A DNA stretch of 64,000 nucleotides, taken from JACVRW01 sp963835705 (GTDB taxonomy: Bacteria; Actinomycetota; Thermoleophilia; Solirubrobacterales; Thermoleophilaceae). The notes beneath the pieces were generated by a model. The model did not search any database. It saw nothing but the letters and a program-made list of their open reading frames with translations, and was not told the origin of the DNA. The stretch spans positions 186,001 through 250,000 of the forward strand of contig CAWIGR010000012.1 of the NCBI GenBank assembly GCA_963835705.1, read 5' to 3'. The position numbers were made by a program, and so were the translations under genes. Shown piece by piece: positions 32,332-41,862 of the stretch (positions within the stretch are counted from its first letter, which is position 1; every line of letters begins with the position of its first letter).

Positions 32332-33297
32332 TCAGCGCCTGCGCTCGGCCAGCTCCCGCTTCGCGGTGCGGCGGTAGCGGCGGATGCTCCCGAGGTTCGC
32401 CCGGACGCGACTGATCAGTGAGCCCGGCGGCAGCTCCATGCCGCCCACCAGCTTGTGCGGGATCACCGCCCAGGCGCCGCCCTCCTCGACGAGGTCGCCG
32501 CGCACCTGGAAGTTTCGCTGCCACTCGAAGTCCGGGCTGTGGTCGTGCGCGGTGACGCAGGCGAGACCAGGCTGCCAGGGGACGCCCACCGGCGCGCCCT
32601 CGAGCTGGACGCGGCCCGCCTCGCGATCGACCGCGATCGGCAGCCGCACCGAGAACGGGAATCCGTCCGGGGCCACCAGCGACACAACCGCTTCCGGATA
32701 GCGCGCGCCGAGCTCCTCCATGCGCTCGTCCCATGTGGGCCCGCCCCCCTCGGTGTCGGCGTGGGCCGCGGCCGGCTCCTCGGCGTGGCCCGAGCGGACC
32801 TCCTCCAGGTGCGCATCGAACAGCTCCGGCTCGTGGGCGGGGTCGCCGTCCGGCCAGACGTAGATCCGCTCCGGGCGCACGTGTACGTAGACGCGGGTGA
32901 AGTACCAGTCGAACAGGCCCTCCAGGAACTTCGGCGGGAGCTGGCTCTTCGCGCCGGGTGTCTTCTCGACCAGCTCACGCCGGTAGCGCTCGCGGTTGGC
33001 CTCGAGGTCTCTGTCGTCCACCTCGGCCGTGCCCTGGACGAGCACCTGCGGAGCGTGGTCGATCCCGCAGCCGGTGGGGTCGGAGAACAGCAACGCAACC
33101 CTGGGGTTGGCGCGCGCGTCCTTGGCCTTCTTGGGGTAGCCGAGCCCGGTCGTGACGTCGATGCAGGGGGCGCCGGGCCGGTAGTACGGGGTGAGCGGCC
33201 AGGTGATCGGCTGTCCGCGCCGGTCGACGGTGGTGAACTCGGTGGTCACGAAGCGGTCGAAGACCTGCTGGACCTCCGGCGGCAGCGTGGCTGTCAT
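32332..33297 (-). CDS. Pyridoxamine 5'-phosphate oxidase-like flavin/F420-binding protein
   Basis: A 321-residue protein with a split-barrel PNPOx-like domain in the first 150 residues: FVTTEFTTVDRRGQPITWPL, KDARANPRVALLFSDP, VLVQGTAEVDD and YFTRVYVHVRPERIYVWP. These domains bind FMN or F420 and reduce or bind small molecules. The C-terminal half repeats a weaker barrel (YPEAVVSLVAPDGFPFSVRLPI and CVTAHDHSPDFEWQRNFQVRGDLVEEGG), so it may be a tandem-barrel member. It ends in a basic tail RRYRRTAKRELAERRR. The substrate is unknown. Followed downstream on the plus strand by the small RNA terminator. Confidence 0.8.
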   Translation of the reverse strand: MTATLPPEVQQVFDRFVTTEFTTVDRRGQPITWPLTPYYRPGAPCIDVTTGLGYPKKAKDARANPRVALLFSDPTGCGIDHAPQVLVQGTAEVDDRDLEANRERYRRELVEKTPGAKSQLPPKFLEGLFDWYFTRVYVHVRPERIYVWPDGDPAHEPELFDAHLEEVRSGHAEEPAAAHADTEGGGPTWDERMEELGARYPEAVVSLVAPDGFPFSVRLPIAVDREAGRVQLEGAPVGVPWQPGLACVTAHDHSPDFEWQRNFQVRGDLVEEGGAWAVIPHKLVGGMELPPGSLISRVRANLGSIRRYRRTAKRELAERRR

Positions 33298-33337
33298 GGC
33301 CGCGATTCAATCACGGCGCTGCGGGTGGCCGGAAGCC

Positions 33338-34126
33338 TCAGGCGGGCTGCGGCAGGAGGAAGCGCTCGAGCTCGGCGACCAGCAGCTCGGGTCCGCTCAC
33401 CGCGGCTCCGTGGCCGTGGCCCTCGAGCGTGCGCAGCTCCACTCCCGGGATTGCCGCGGCGAAGGCATCGGTCGAGCGGCGCGCCCAGTCGGGGCTCTCC
33501 GAGCCCACGAGCATCAGGCAGGCCAGCTCGAGCCGGTCGAGCCCGAGGCCGTCCGTGGCGAGCGCCCGTTCCGCGCTCAGCTCGCGCGGCACGGTCGGAG
33601 CGGCCGCGAGCCGCTGGTCCCACGCCGGCGTGTTCTCCATGACGTCGATCTCGGCATGCGTATAGCCGCCGACGTCGTGCAGGAAGCGCCGCACGGCCGC
33701 CTCCGGCTCGCCGGCCGCCACGTCGGCCTCGAAGCGCTCCTCCCACGCCTCGTCGGCCAGCACGCCTCCCATCGGCGCCTCGTACAGCGCGAGCCGGGTC
33801 AGCCCGTCGAGCCGCCCCGCCGCCCCCGCCGCCACCAGCCCGCCGTACGAGTGGCCGAACAGCATCGCGCCGTCGCCGGCGGCGCGCACGACCGCCGCGA
33901 CGTCGTCAAACTCGAGCTCCACGGAGTACCCGTCGCCGTCCCCCGAGTCGCCCCGTCCGCGCCGGTCTAGGGCGTGCACCTCGAAGCGCGGCTCGAGAAG
34001 CGGCCGCACGAGATCGAAGCCCCACCGACCCGAGCCCGCCCCGTGGACCATGACGAGCGGCGGGCCGGAGCCGGAGACCTCGACGGCAAGCTGGACGCCG
34101 TCAGGAGCGGCGACGTGACGAAGCAC
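33338..34126 (-). CDS. Alpha/beta hydrolase
   Basis: A 262-residue serine hydrolase. PPLVMVHGAGSGRWGFD is the oxyanion loop, ALDRRGRGDSGDGDGY the next strand, AMLFGHSYGGLVAAGAA the nucleophile elbow (Ser near residue 92), LVGSESPDW the acid region and LEGHGHGAAVSGPELLV the His near 240. A typical esterase or haloperoxidase-like protein without the residues that would allow a finer call. It is upstream of the PNPOx-like gene on the same strand, with 40 bp between, so possibly one operon. Starts at ATG 34126. Confidence 0.88.
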   Translation of the reverse strand: MLRHVAAPDGVQLAVEVSGSGPPLVMVHGAGSGRWGFDLVRPLLEPRFEVHALDRRGRGDSGDGDGYSVELEFDDVAAVVRAAGDGAMLFGHSYGGLVAAGAAGRLDGLTRLALYEAPMGGVLADEAWEERFEADVAAGEPEAAVRRFLHDVGGYTHAEIDVMENTPAWDQRLAAAPTVPRELSAERALATDGLGLDRLELACLMLVGSESPDWARRSTDAFAAAIPGVELRTLEGHGHGAAVSGPELLVAELERFLLPQPA

Positions 34127-34155
34127 GAGGCGAGCCTACCCGGAGGCAGGGCGCC

Positions 34156-34611
34156 TCAGTTGTCGCTGCCCAATCTGTCCCAACAGTAGAGCTCGACGGC
34201 CTCGCCCGCCAGCTCCATCAGACGCTCGTCCGACAGCCAGGGCAGCACCGTGTCGAGCGCCTGCTCTTCGCTGACCCCAGCCTCGAACGCGTCGTCCCCC
34301 TTGAATCCGGCGGCGATCCGCAGCGCTTCGCGGCGGTGTTCGCCGAGGCTGGGGAAGGCGGCCAGCAGGAAGTCCTTGTTCGCGATCGGCTGCCCGACCT
34401 CGAGCGAGGCGTGCCAGGCCGCGAGGATGGACAGGTCGTCGTCGTCGAGCTCATCGACCGCCTTGGCGTAGTGCACCTGGAGCTCGTCATCCGGGATCTC
34501 GTCGACCCATGCGCGCACCACCTCGCCGAGCAGCTGCCGGCGGGCTTCGCGGCCGACGCTCTCGGCGACGACCCTGATCGCTTCGTGGGGTTCGATGAAG
34601 CAGAGAGGCAT
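34156..34611 (-). CDS. Hypothetical acidic helical protein
   Basis: About 151 residues, mostly helical and acidic: EPHEAIRVVAESVGREARRQLL, WVDEIPDDELQVHYAKAVDELDDDD, ILAAWHASLEVGQP, then ALDTVLPWLSDERLMELAGEAVELYCWDRL. No family recognised. The start at ATG 34611 is favoured by GGAGGAG about 11 bases upstream; an ATG at 34638 is also in frame but has no such site. It sits 44 bp after the addA-like gene on the same strand and could be the last gene of that operon. No membrane segment or signal peptide. Confidence 0.65.
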   Translation of the reverse strand: MPLCFIEPHEAIRVVAESVGREARRQLLGEVVRAWVDEIPDDELQVHYAKAVDELDDDDLSILAAWHASLEVGQPIANKDFLLAAFPSLGEHRREALRIAAGFKGDDAFEAGVSEEQALDTVLPWLSDERLMELAGEAVELYCWDRLGSDN

Positions 34612-34655
34612 GAGCCCTCGCTCTCCTCCGGTTTGCATGAACGACTGGTCGGAGG

Positions 34656-37600
34656 TTAAGCGGGGGTCCTGACGGAAAGGGTGTGGTCCTCGTCCCAGGA
34701 GCAGAGCGCCGCCCGCCCGGGGCAGGTGGCGCAGAGCTCCACGTGCGGCTCGGCGGTGGGCTGGAAGCGCCCCTCGACCACGCCCCGGGCGAGCTCGAGA
34801 AGCTCGGCCTCGAGGCCATCGGCGTCGCATTTCTCGTAGACAACGGTGGCGGGCCGATCGGGTTGCTCGAGGAAGCAGTGCACGACCTCCACGCGTCCAG
34901 CGCCCGCCCGCAGGCCGGCTAGGCCGTACACGAGGCGCTGGGTCGAATAGTGGTCGGCCGTCAGCTCGCCGGGGTCGCGGCCGTCGAGCGGGTCGCTCTT
35001 GTAGTCGGCCACGAGCAGGCCGCCGCCGTCCTCGGCGGCGTGGACGTCGACCACCCCGTTCACGAGCACGCTGCGCCCGCCTGACCCGGGCGGCACGAGC
35101 GTGTAGCTGAAGGGCAGCTCGGTGCGCACGCGCCGGGCGCCGGCGATCCGCTCGCGCAGGGCCGATCCGGCGAAGCGCTCGACCATGGCGCGAAGGTCGG
35201 CGATCTCCTCGGCGCTCACCGTGGCGGCGTGGCACTCGGCGAGCGCGATCACGTCCGCCTCCGACGGCACGCGCGGGCGCCGGAAGTCGAGGCGCTCGAG
35301 CAGCTGGTGCACGAGCGTGCCCCGGAGCAGCGGGCCGATGCCTGTCGCGGGAAGCGGCTCGGCCGCGAAAGGCGGGTCGACCTTCGGGAGGCGGAGCGCC
35401 TTCTCGAGGTAGAAGCGGTACGAGCAGCGGCGGTAGTCCTCGAGGCCCGTGTAGGACAGCCGGCTGACGGGCAGCGCACGCGGCGCGGGCAGGGCGGCGA
35501 GCCCGAGCTCTGGCTGCCGCACCCCCCCGGCCGGCTCGGGCTCGGCGCGGGCGGGCGCGCGGTCGGCGGCCGGCAGCAGCGCGTCCGCGCTCGCCGGGGT
35601 GAGGCGGGCGAAGCGCACCCGCACCGGCCGCCCCTCGCGCTCGTCGTCGTGCACGCCCACGGGCTCGGCCCCCTCGGCCCCCTCGCCCGCGGACGGGCAG
35701 AACGCGCGCAGCACCCAGCGCATCGGCTCCTTGAGCTCGTCCGGCTCGGGCACCTGCTCGAGGTCCACCGCGCCGCTCAGCACGAGGTGCTGCTGCGCCC
35801 GCGTTACGGCCACGTAGAAGATCCGCTTCTCCTCCGCCTCGCCGGCGGTCTTCTGCTCGGCCTTGATGCGCTCGAGCTCGGCGCTGTCCACGCTGCCGCC
35901 CCCGATCGACGCGAGCCGCAGGCCGAGGCTCCCGTCCTCGGAGATGCGGAGCGAGCCGTCGTCCTCGCGGCCGTCCTTGCCGAGGTCGGCGAGGCACACC
36001 ACGGGGAACTCGAGGCCCTTCGCGCGATGCACCGTCATCAGCCGCACGGCGTCGAGCGCCTCGGCCTCGAGCGGGGCCTCCCCTTCGCGCGTCTGCAGCA
36101 CGTCGCGCTCGGCGAGCGCGTCGATGAAGCCGCGCAGGTCGCGGCCCTCGTCGGCCTCGTACTCGCGCGCCATCCGCATCAGCTTGCGCACGTTGGCCAT
36201 CCGCCGGACGCCGGCCGGCAGCGAAAGGATGTGGGTGTCGTAGCCGGTCCTGGTGACGGCCCGGTCGATCAGCGTCTCGAGCGAGACCTGCGGCGCGGCG
36301 CGGCGCTCCTCCTCGAACAGGGCGATGAACGAGGCCGCGCGGCGCCTGTCGGCGGCCGGAAGGAGGTCCGCGAGAGGGGGTCCGGCACTTTGCGGCGACA
36401 TAGTCGCCGTAACGTGTGGGACCCCCTCCGGCGCGGCGGTCGCAGCGCCGGGCTTGCCGAGCGCGTCGCGCAGCACCCACCACGGGTCGCGCTTCGTAGC
36501 GCGGGCCTCAAGCCCGATCAGCGCCACCGCGTCGAGCGACAGCCCGGCCAGCGGCGACGCCAGCACGCTGTACACGGCCAGCTCGTCCAGCGGGTTCGCG
36601 AGCGCGCTCAGCCAGTGGCGCAGGTCGGCCACCTGCTGCTGCGACCAGTAGCCGCGGCCGCCGACCACGTGCGTGGGGATGCCGCGCTCCTCGAGCGCGC
36701 GCTCGTAGTGCGCCATGTGCGTGGTGGCGCGCAACAGGATCACGATGTCGCGCCACTCGAAGCCGCCGTCCCGCGCGATCTCCTCGATCCGCCGCGCCAG
36801 CAGCCGCGCCTCCGCCGCGCGCCAGGGTGTGACGGTGCGCATGGCCTGGCCGAACGGGTCGTCGGTGCCGAGCGCGTCGTCCCAGCGCTTCTTGTGCCGG
36901 TCGGTGACGAGCAGGTCCACGCACGGGTCGAGCGCCGGCTTCGCCTCGCGGGACCGGGGCGCCTCGCGCAGGGGCTCGAAGTCGTCCCAGGTGCGCTCGA
37001 AGGCGAGATCGATCGCGTCGAGGACCTCGCCGCGGCTGCGGAAGTTGACCGTGATGCTCTCCGCGCGCCCGGCGCCGGCGGCCCCCTCCCAGTGGCCGCG
37101 GAAGACGCCCACGTCGGCGTGGCGGAAGCCATAGATCGACTGCCGCTCGTCGCCCACCCGGAACAGGTTGTCGCTCCCGAGCTGCTCGAGCAGCTCATTC
37201 TGGAGCGGGTTGGTGTCCTGGAACTCGTCGACAAGCACGTGCGCGAATCGCTCGGCGTACTGCTGGCGCAATCCCGCGTCGGCGGCCAAGAGGTCGCGGG
37301 CGATCAGCTCGAGGTCCTCGAAGTCGAGCCCGGAGCGCCGCCGCTTGCCCTCCTCGTAGCGCTCGCCGTAGAGGTCGAGCAGGACCCGCAGCATCGTGTG
37401 GTCGAGGTACTCGCGCCGCGCGGTGCAGAGCGCCGCATAAGCGGCGAGGGCCGCGCGGTACTCCTCGCAAACGGCGCTGCAGAGCGCCTTGGAGCGGGCA
37501 GCGAACGAGAGCTTGTCGAGATCGGCGGGCTCGGCCAACTGATGCTGGGGAAGGCGGCCGAGAAGGTCCAGACACCGTTCAATCGCCTTCATTGCTGCCG

Positions 37601-38237
37601 TTGTCGAGGCCGATGCCGCCAGGCCGCCGAGCTCGGCCAGCGCCGAGCGCGCGGCATCCTCGAGAGCTGCGTGCTCGCCGGCGGGCTCGACGGCCCGCGC
37701 CTCCTCCAGCGACGGCCACCGGTCGCCACGGCTTCTCAGGCCCGCGTGCGCCGTGCGGACCATGTCGCGCAGGCGGTCGGGCGTGTAGGCGGCCACCATC
37801 TCGAGCCGCTCCGGGTCCTCGCCCTCGCCCATGAACGCGCCGAGGGCGGCGTCGAAGGCGTCCGTTGCCACGCGCTCCGCCTCAAGCTCGTCGAGCACCC
37901 GGAAGGCGGGGTCGATCCCCGCGCTCAGCGCGTGCGCGCGCAGGACGCGCGAGCAGAAGCCGTGGATGGTCGAGATCCAGGCGCCCTCGGCGGCACGCGC
38001 CTCGTCGCGCCTGCCCAGCTCGAGGAAGCGCCGCCGCACGCGGGCCTTCATCTCGGCCGCGGCCTTCTCGGTGAACGTGATCGCAAGGATGCTCTCGACC
38101 GGAGCGCCGTCCTCGACGACCGCCCGTACGAAGCGCTCGACCAGCACGGTGGTCTTGCCGGTGCCCGCCCCCGCGCGCACCATCAGCGAGCGGTCCCGGC
38201 GCGCGACCGCGCGCTCCTGCTCGGGCGTCAGGCTCAC
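34656..38237 (-). CDS. AddA-like UvrD/RecB helicase-nuclease
   Basis: Large subunit of a presumptive AddAB-type double-strand-break repair machine, 1193 residues. Superfamily 1A helicase motifs: AGAGTGKTTVLVERF near residue 25, LAITFTEKAAAEMKARV, HVLVDEFQDTNPLQ, VGDERQSIYGFRHADVG and VRLMTVHRAKGLEFPVV. The C-terminal RecB-type nuclease has VNGVVDVHAAEDGG and LLVADYKSDPLDG. CATCPGRAALCSWDED close to the end holds three clustered cysteines. Overlaps the addB-like gene by ATGA. A 51-bp inverted repeat lies in frame at about residues 605-620, adding a stretch (GVPHVTATMSPQSAG) that looks foreign to the helicase. Confidence 0.9.
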   Translation of the reverse strand: MSLTPEQERAVARRDRSLMVRAGAGTGKTTVLVERFVRAVVEDGAPVESILAITFTEKAAAEMKARVRRRFLELGRRDEARAAEGAWISTIHGFCSRVLRAHALSAGIDPAFRVLDELEAERVATDAFDAALGAFMGEGEDPERLEMVAAYTPDRLRDMVRTAHAGLRSRGDRWPSLEEARAVEPAGEHAALEDAARSALAELGGLAASASTTAAMKAIERCLDLLGRLPQHQLAEPADLDKLSFAARSKALCSAVCEEYRAALAAYAALCTARREYLDHTMLRVLLDLYGERYEEGKRRRSGLDFEDLELIARDLLAADAGLRQQYAERFAHVLVDEFQDTNPLQNELLEQLGSDNLFRVGDERQSIYGFRHADVGVFRGHWEGAAGAGRAESITVNFRSRGEVLDAIDLAFERTWDDFEPLREAPRSREAKPALDPCVDLLVTDRHKKRWDDALGTDDPFGQAMRTVTPWRAAEARLLARRIEEIARDGGFEWRDIVILLRATTHMAHYERALEERGIPTHVVGGRGYWSQQQVADLRHWLSALANPLDELAVYSVLASPLAGLSLDAVALIGLEARATKRDPWWVLRDALGKPGAATAAPEGVPHVTATMSPQSAGPPLADLLPAADRRRAASFIALFEEERRAAPQVSLETLIDRAVTRTGYDTHILSLPAGVRRMANVRKLMRMAREYEADEGRDLRGFIDALAERDVLQTREGEAPLEAEALDAVRLMTVHRAKGLEFPVVCLADLGKDGREDDGSLRISEDGSLGLRLASIGGGSVDSAELERIKAEQKTAGEAEEKRIFYVAVTRAQQHLVLSGAVDLEQVPEPDELKEPMRWVLRAFCPSAGEGAEGAEPVGVHDDEREGRPVRVRFARLTPASADALLPAADRAPARAEPEPAGGVRQPELGLAALPAPRALPVSRLSYTGLEDYRRCSYRFYLEKALRLPKVDPPFAAEPLPATGIGPLLRGTLVHQLLERLDFRRPRVPSEADVIALAECHAATVSAEEIADLRAMVERFAGSALRERIAGARRVRTELPFSYTLVPPGSGGRSVLVNGVVDVHAAEDGGGLLVADYKSDPLDGRDPGELTADHYSTQRLVYGLAGLRAGAGRVEVVHCFLEQPDRPATVVYEKCDADGLEAELLELARGVVEGRFQPTAEPHVELCATCPGRAALCSWDEDHTLSVRTPA
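36376..36426. repeat. 51-bp imperfect inverted repeat inside the addA-like gene
   Basis: GGGGGTCC at 36376-36383 and GGACCCCC at 36419-36426 form the outer arms. GGCGAC-ATA-GTCGCC (36394-36408) is the core, with further pairing in between apart from a few mismatches. It is exactly 17 codons long and keeps the reading frame. It looks like a REP- or MITE-type palindromic element. Confidence 0.65.
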
Positions 38238-41227
38238 GACTCGCTCCGGCAGATCGACGGGTACATGCAGCCTCCGTTCCAGGCGCAGGAATCGGGGGTG
38301 CAGCGCAGCTCGCCGCGCCGCATCGCGGCGTCGGTCTCGCGGATCCGCCCCAGCGCCCAGTCGAGCTTCTCGCGGAACTCGTCGGGGCCGAGCCGGTCCG
38401 TCTTCACGAAGCCCGAGCCGAGCTCCTCGACCTCGGCCGCCACCATCCCGCGCGGCTTCGGCGAGCGCTCCCCCAGCGCCACGTACACGCCTCCGGCGGC
38501 GCGCACGCCGAGCAGCCGCTCCACCACCAGCATGTAGAGCGCGGCCTGGAAGCGGTTCTCGGGCTCCCAGCTGGCGACCTTGTAGCGGTCCACCCGCTTG
38601 CCGGTCTTGTAGTCGAGCACCAGCGCCATGCCGTCATTCGTGTCGACACGGTCGATGCGGCCGCGCACGCGGAGGCCGTCCGCGATCTCCACCGGCTCGC
38701 TCCCCTCGCCGAGGCCGAAGGTCAGCTCGAGGTGCTCCGGCTCGAACTCGCTGTCGGTCTCGGCCTCCCGGCGCAGCCAGCGCAGCAGGTCGAACTCGAG
38801 CCGGCGCACGGCCGCGCGCACGCGGGTCTGCTTCGGCGAGATGGGGAACTGGGCGCGGCGCTCGCTCAGCTCCTCGAGCAGGATCCGCTCGGCCTGCGGC
38901 AGGTTGGCGGGCGTGACGCGCCGATCGCCGGTCTGCTCGCGCAGGCGCTTGTAGGTGTGCTCGAGCACCGTATGGGCGTAGCTGCCGCGGACCATGGCCT
39001 CCGGGTCGGGCGCCAGCGCATCCGGTTTCAGGAGGTCCTCGACCAGCCACTTCACCGGGCAGTCCGCGAAGCGCTCGACCGCCCCGGCCGAGACCGCCCG
39101 CCGCGCCGCCAGCCGCTCGAGCAGCGGCTCCGCGCTGAGCGGCCCCGCCGTCGCCTCCTCCCGGCGTGCTCCCGCGGCGGCGAGGGCCCGCTCCAGCTCG
39201 GCGGCCGTGGGTGCCTCCTCGGGCGGCCAGGTGACCTCCGACAGCGAGCGCGTGTGCTCCTCGGTCCCCGGCGCCAGCAGATCGCGCACGTCCTCGACGA
39301 AGAACGACTCGGCCTGGGGGCCGCCCTCCTCGTCGCTCGAGCGCGAGGACAGCACGAGCAGGCGCTCGGCGCGCGAGCAGCAGGTGTAGAAGAGGAAGCG
39401 CTCGCGCTCCAGGCGGTCCTCGCGGACGGGCAGCCGCAGGCCGCTCGCCCGTGCCACGGCGCGGCGGTCCTCGTCCGGCAGGAAGGGCTCGGGCGACGCC
39501 CCGCTCGGGAACTCGCCCTCCTGGAGCCCGCACACGAACACGGCCTCGAAGCGGCGCGCGCGGATCGCCTCGGGCTTCGCCACCTGCACCCGGTCGGGCT
39601 GGGGGGGCTCGCCCAGGTGGACCTGGAGCTCCTCCAGCACCGTGAGCACCCGCTCGGGCTCGAGCCGCGTGCGCGGGTCCGCCTCCACCACCGCGCGCAG
39701 CTCGGCCAGCGCCTTGCGTGCGGCCGTGAAGACGCGCGGGTCCTCGAGCTCCGGGCCGCGCAGCACCGCGGCGCGGCGCCGGTAGGGCCCGGCGAACAGG
39801 CGGCCGAGCTGGCGCTCGAGCTCGGCCAGGAAGTCGGCCGGCCGGCGGGCCTCGGCCAGGCGGTCGAGATCGTCGAGCTTCCAGCGCTCGGACTCCCATG
39901 CGGCGCGGGCCTGCACCGCCGAGTGAGCGCCCTCGCGCCGCAGGCGCGCCTCGAGCCTGTCGGCGAGGCCGGGCTCCTTGAGCAGGCCCGGCGTGCGGAG
40001 CCAGGCGAGCAGGTCGTCGGCGCTCGCGTCGCGGGCGGCGCAGCGGACCAGCGCCAGCAGGCCGCGGCCGAGGCCGGTGTGGCCGAGGCGCACGGGGCGG
40101 TCGATCGAGAACGGGATGCCGTAGGCGCCGAAGACCTGCTCTAGGAGCGACGCGTACTCCTCGGGCCGCCGCAGCACTATCGCCACGTCGCCCGGCGCGA
40201 CTCCGGCCCGGAGCAGCTCGAGCACCCGCGCACCCACCAGCTCGACCTCGGCCCGCCGGCCGCCGGCGGAATGGAGCGAGATCGCCTCGCCCGCCTCCAC
40301 CCGCTCGCCGCCCGCCTCGAACAGCTGCCGCTCGACGTGGTGGAGGGCGGCGCGCGACTCGGGCGCGTAGTGGTCGTCGAGCGGCGGCAGGCGCTTCTCC
40401 GTCGCGCGCCGGCTGAGGAGCTCGCCGTGGGTGGTGGCCACCGCCTTGAACGCCACCCGCTCGGGCTCCCACGGGAGCGAGACGGTCACGTCCGCGTGAC
40501 ACCGGTTGGCGATCGTGTCGAGCGCGTCCAGCTGGAGCGGATCGAAGTCGTCGAAGCCGTAGACGAACAGGGGCGTTGTGCCCCAGCGGTCGGGAGCCAG
40601 CCTGAGGGCGTCGAGCGCCCGCTGCGAGAACAGCTCCGGGTCGGCCAGGCCCGCGGCTTCCAGGCCGTCGCGGTAGCCCCGGTACAGGGCGGCGATCTCG
40701 TCCGCGTAGCGGCGGCGCGGGCCGTGCCCGGCCCACGCGCGCAGTGCCTGCGTGAAGCGGGCCGGGTCGACCATCGCCCTGCCCAGCTCCGCGACGAACC
40801 CGGCCGCCGCCCTCACGAAGCCGGGCTGTGCGGCCGAGTCGGCCAGGAGCTCGAGCCGGGCGCGGCGCACCGCCTCCTCGACGATCAGCTCGCGCTGGAC
40901 GTCGGAGGCCACTCGCTCCGAGTGGCCGACGCGCTCGGCGATCTCCGCGAAGAGCCACTCGAAGCGCAGCACCCGCGCCCCGAACACCGCTCCGCGCTCG
41001 GCAAGCTCCCGCTGGGCGTGCTCGACATCCTGAAAGGCGGGTACGACGAGGATAGGATCGCTGCGCACTCGGCCGAGCCGAGCGCTTGCGCCCGGCGGAT
41101 CGCTGCGCACTCGGCCGAGCCGAGCGCTTGCGCCCGGCGGATCCTGGTCCAGGCGCGCCCTCAGGCCGCCCAGCACCTCGCCCGCCTTGGCGGCGTTGGC
41201 GGGACCGGTTACGAGGTTGAGCGGCAC
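38234..41227 (-). CDS. AddB-like helicase/nuclease subunit
   Basis: Second subunit of the AddAB-type complex, 997 residues. The N terminus has a degenerate P-loop (LVTGPANAAKAGEV), as in inactivated or weak helicase subunits. The C-terminal PD-(D/E)XK nuclease has RVRGRIDRVDTN and LVLDYKTGKRVDRY near residues 850-875. Cysteines in FADCPVKWLVEDL and in the final CTPDSCAWNGGCMYPSIC match the Fe-S 'staple' of AddB nucleases. VPAFQDVEHAQREL and later UvrD_C-like segments fill the middle. Residues about 30-57 are two copies of DPPGASARLGRVRS, coded by a tandem 42-bp repeat. Overlaps addA by ATGA. Confidence 0.85.
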   Translation of the reverse strand: MPLNLVTGPANAAKAGEVLGGLRARLDQDPPGASARLGRVRSDPPGASARLGRVRSDPILVVPAFQDVEHAQRELAERGAVFGARVLRFEWLFAEIAERVGHSERVASDVQRELIVEEAVRRARLELLADSAAQPGFVRAAAGFVAELGRAMVDPARFTQALRAWAGHGPRRRYADEIAALYRGYRDGLEAAGLADPELFSQRALDALRLAPDRWGTTPLFVYGFDDFDPLQLDALDTIANRCHADVTVSLPWEPERVAFKAVATTHGELLSRRATEKRLPPLDDHYAPESRAALHHVERQLFEAGGERVEAGEAISLHSAGGRRAEVELVGARVLELLRAGVAPGDVAIVLRRPEEYASLLEQVFGAYGIPFSIDRPVRLGHTGLGRGLLALVRCAARDASADDLLAWLRTPGLLKEPGLADRLEARLRREGAHSAVQARAAWESERWKLDDLDRLAEARRPADFLAELERQLGRLFAGPYRRRAAVLRGPELEDPRVFTAARKALAELRAVVEADPRTRLEPERVLTVLEELQVHLGEPPQPDRVQVAKPEAIRARRFEAVFVCGLQEGEFPSGASPEPFLPDEDRRAVARASGLRLPVREDRLERERFLFYTCCSRAERLLVLSSRSSDEEGGPQAESFFVEDVRDLLAPGTEEHTRSLSEVTWPPEEAPTAAELERALAAAGARREEATAGPLSAEPLLERLAARRAVSAGAVERFADCPVKWLVEDLLKPDALAPDPEAMVRGSYAHTVLEHTYKRLREQTGDRRVTPANLPQAERILLEELSERRAQFPISPKQTRVRAAVRRLEFDLLRWLRREAETDSEFEPEHLELTFGLGEGSEPVEIADGLRVRGRIDRVDTNDGMALVLDYKTGKRVDRYKVASWEPENRFQAALYMLVVERLLGVRAAGGVYVALGERSPKPRGMVAAEVEELGSGFVKTDRLGPDEFREKLDWALGRIRETDAAMRRGELRCTPDSCAWNGGCMYPSICRSES
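41056..41139. repeat. Tandem 42-bp repeat inside the addB-like gene
   Basis: Two identical 42-bp units, 41056-41097 and 41098-41139, each containing CGCTGCGCACTCGGCCGAGC and GCGCTTGCGCCCGGC. The unit is a multiple of three, so the frame is kept. A related single copy lies in the topoisomerase gene at 46515-46553. Confidence 0.85.
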
Positions 41228-41240
41228 CCAGAGAGTGTCG

Positions 41241-41852
41241 CTACTCGGCCGGACCGTCTGACGCGAGCACTCCCTTGCCCGCCGCGGCGGCCAGCGCCTG
41301 CGTGAAGCGGGCAGGCGGGAGCATCACCGGAGCCTCCTGCAGCTCCCAGCCGCGGTTGGGGCGCATAATCCAGCGCGCCACCCGGATCCGCCGCTCGTCG
41401 ATGCGCTCCACGCGCAGCTCGTCGCGCAGCTCGCCGGAGCGGCCGGGGCTCGCGCCGAACGCCCCGACCTCGCCGGGCGCCTCGCCGTTTGCCGGGGGCG
41501 GCACGGGCAGCAGCTCCTTCGTCGCCGCCTCGGCGAGAAGGCCGGGCGCGTCGGCGGCGTCGAGCACGGGCGCGCTCCGCTCGATCTGGCCGCCCCGCCA
41601 GCTGGCCAGGCGCAGCCCGCCCGGCACCCGCTCCAGCCGCACCTCGGCCCCGTCGTACGGCCCGGCCGCCACGAACGGGCCGCGAGAGGCGCGCGGCGCG
41701 CCGGCCAGGGGCGCCGCGGAGCGCCGCTTCGCGCCGCCGCCCGAGCGTGAGGACGGCCGCCGCGTGGCCGGCCGCGCGGGGTCGAGCACCGTGCCCTTCG
41801 CGCAGATCGGGCACTCGGCGAAGAAGCGGTTGTGGCGGCAGAAGGTGGGCAC
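41241..41852 (-). CDS. Hypothetical protein with N-terminal zinc-ribbon-like motif
   Basis: A 203-residue protein. The first 20 residues, MPTFCRHNRFFAECPICAKG, contain Cys5, His7, Cys15 and Cys18, a plausible zinc site. A basic, Pro/Arg-rich linker (about 28-60) leads to a beta-rich part: YDGAEVRLERVPGGLRLASW, ELRVERIDERRIRVARWIM and WELQEAPVMLPPARFTQAL. Not recognised as a family. It lies 13 bp upstream of addB on the same strand, so it may be made with the helicase-nuclease. A nucleic-acid-binding role would fit the basic linker and the zinc site but is only a guess. Confidence 0.7.
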   Translation of the reverse strand: MPTFCRHNRFFAECPICAKGTVLDPARPATRRPSSRSGGGAKRRSAAPLAGAPRASRGPFVAAGPYDGAEVRLERVPGGLRLASWRGGQIERSAPVLDAADAPGLLAEAATKELLPVPPPANGEAPGEVGAFGASPGRSGELRDELRVERIDERRIRVARWIMRPNRGWELQEAPVMLPPARFTQALAAAAGKGVLASDGPAE

Positions 41853-41862
41853 GGCTCGCAGC

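Noticed and set aside
35229..38537. Very long open frame on the plus strand, antisense to the addA-like gene
   Set aside because: Composition (His/Arg/Val/Glu-rich, no domain) is what high-GC antisense frames give; the minus strand holds a fully recognisable helicase.
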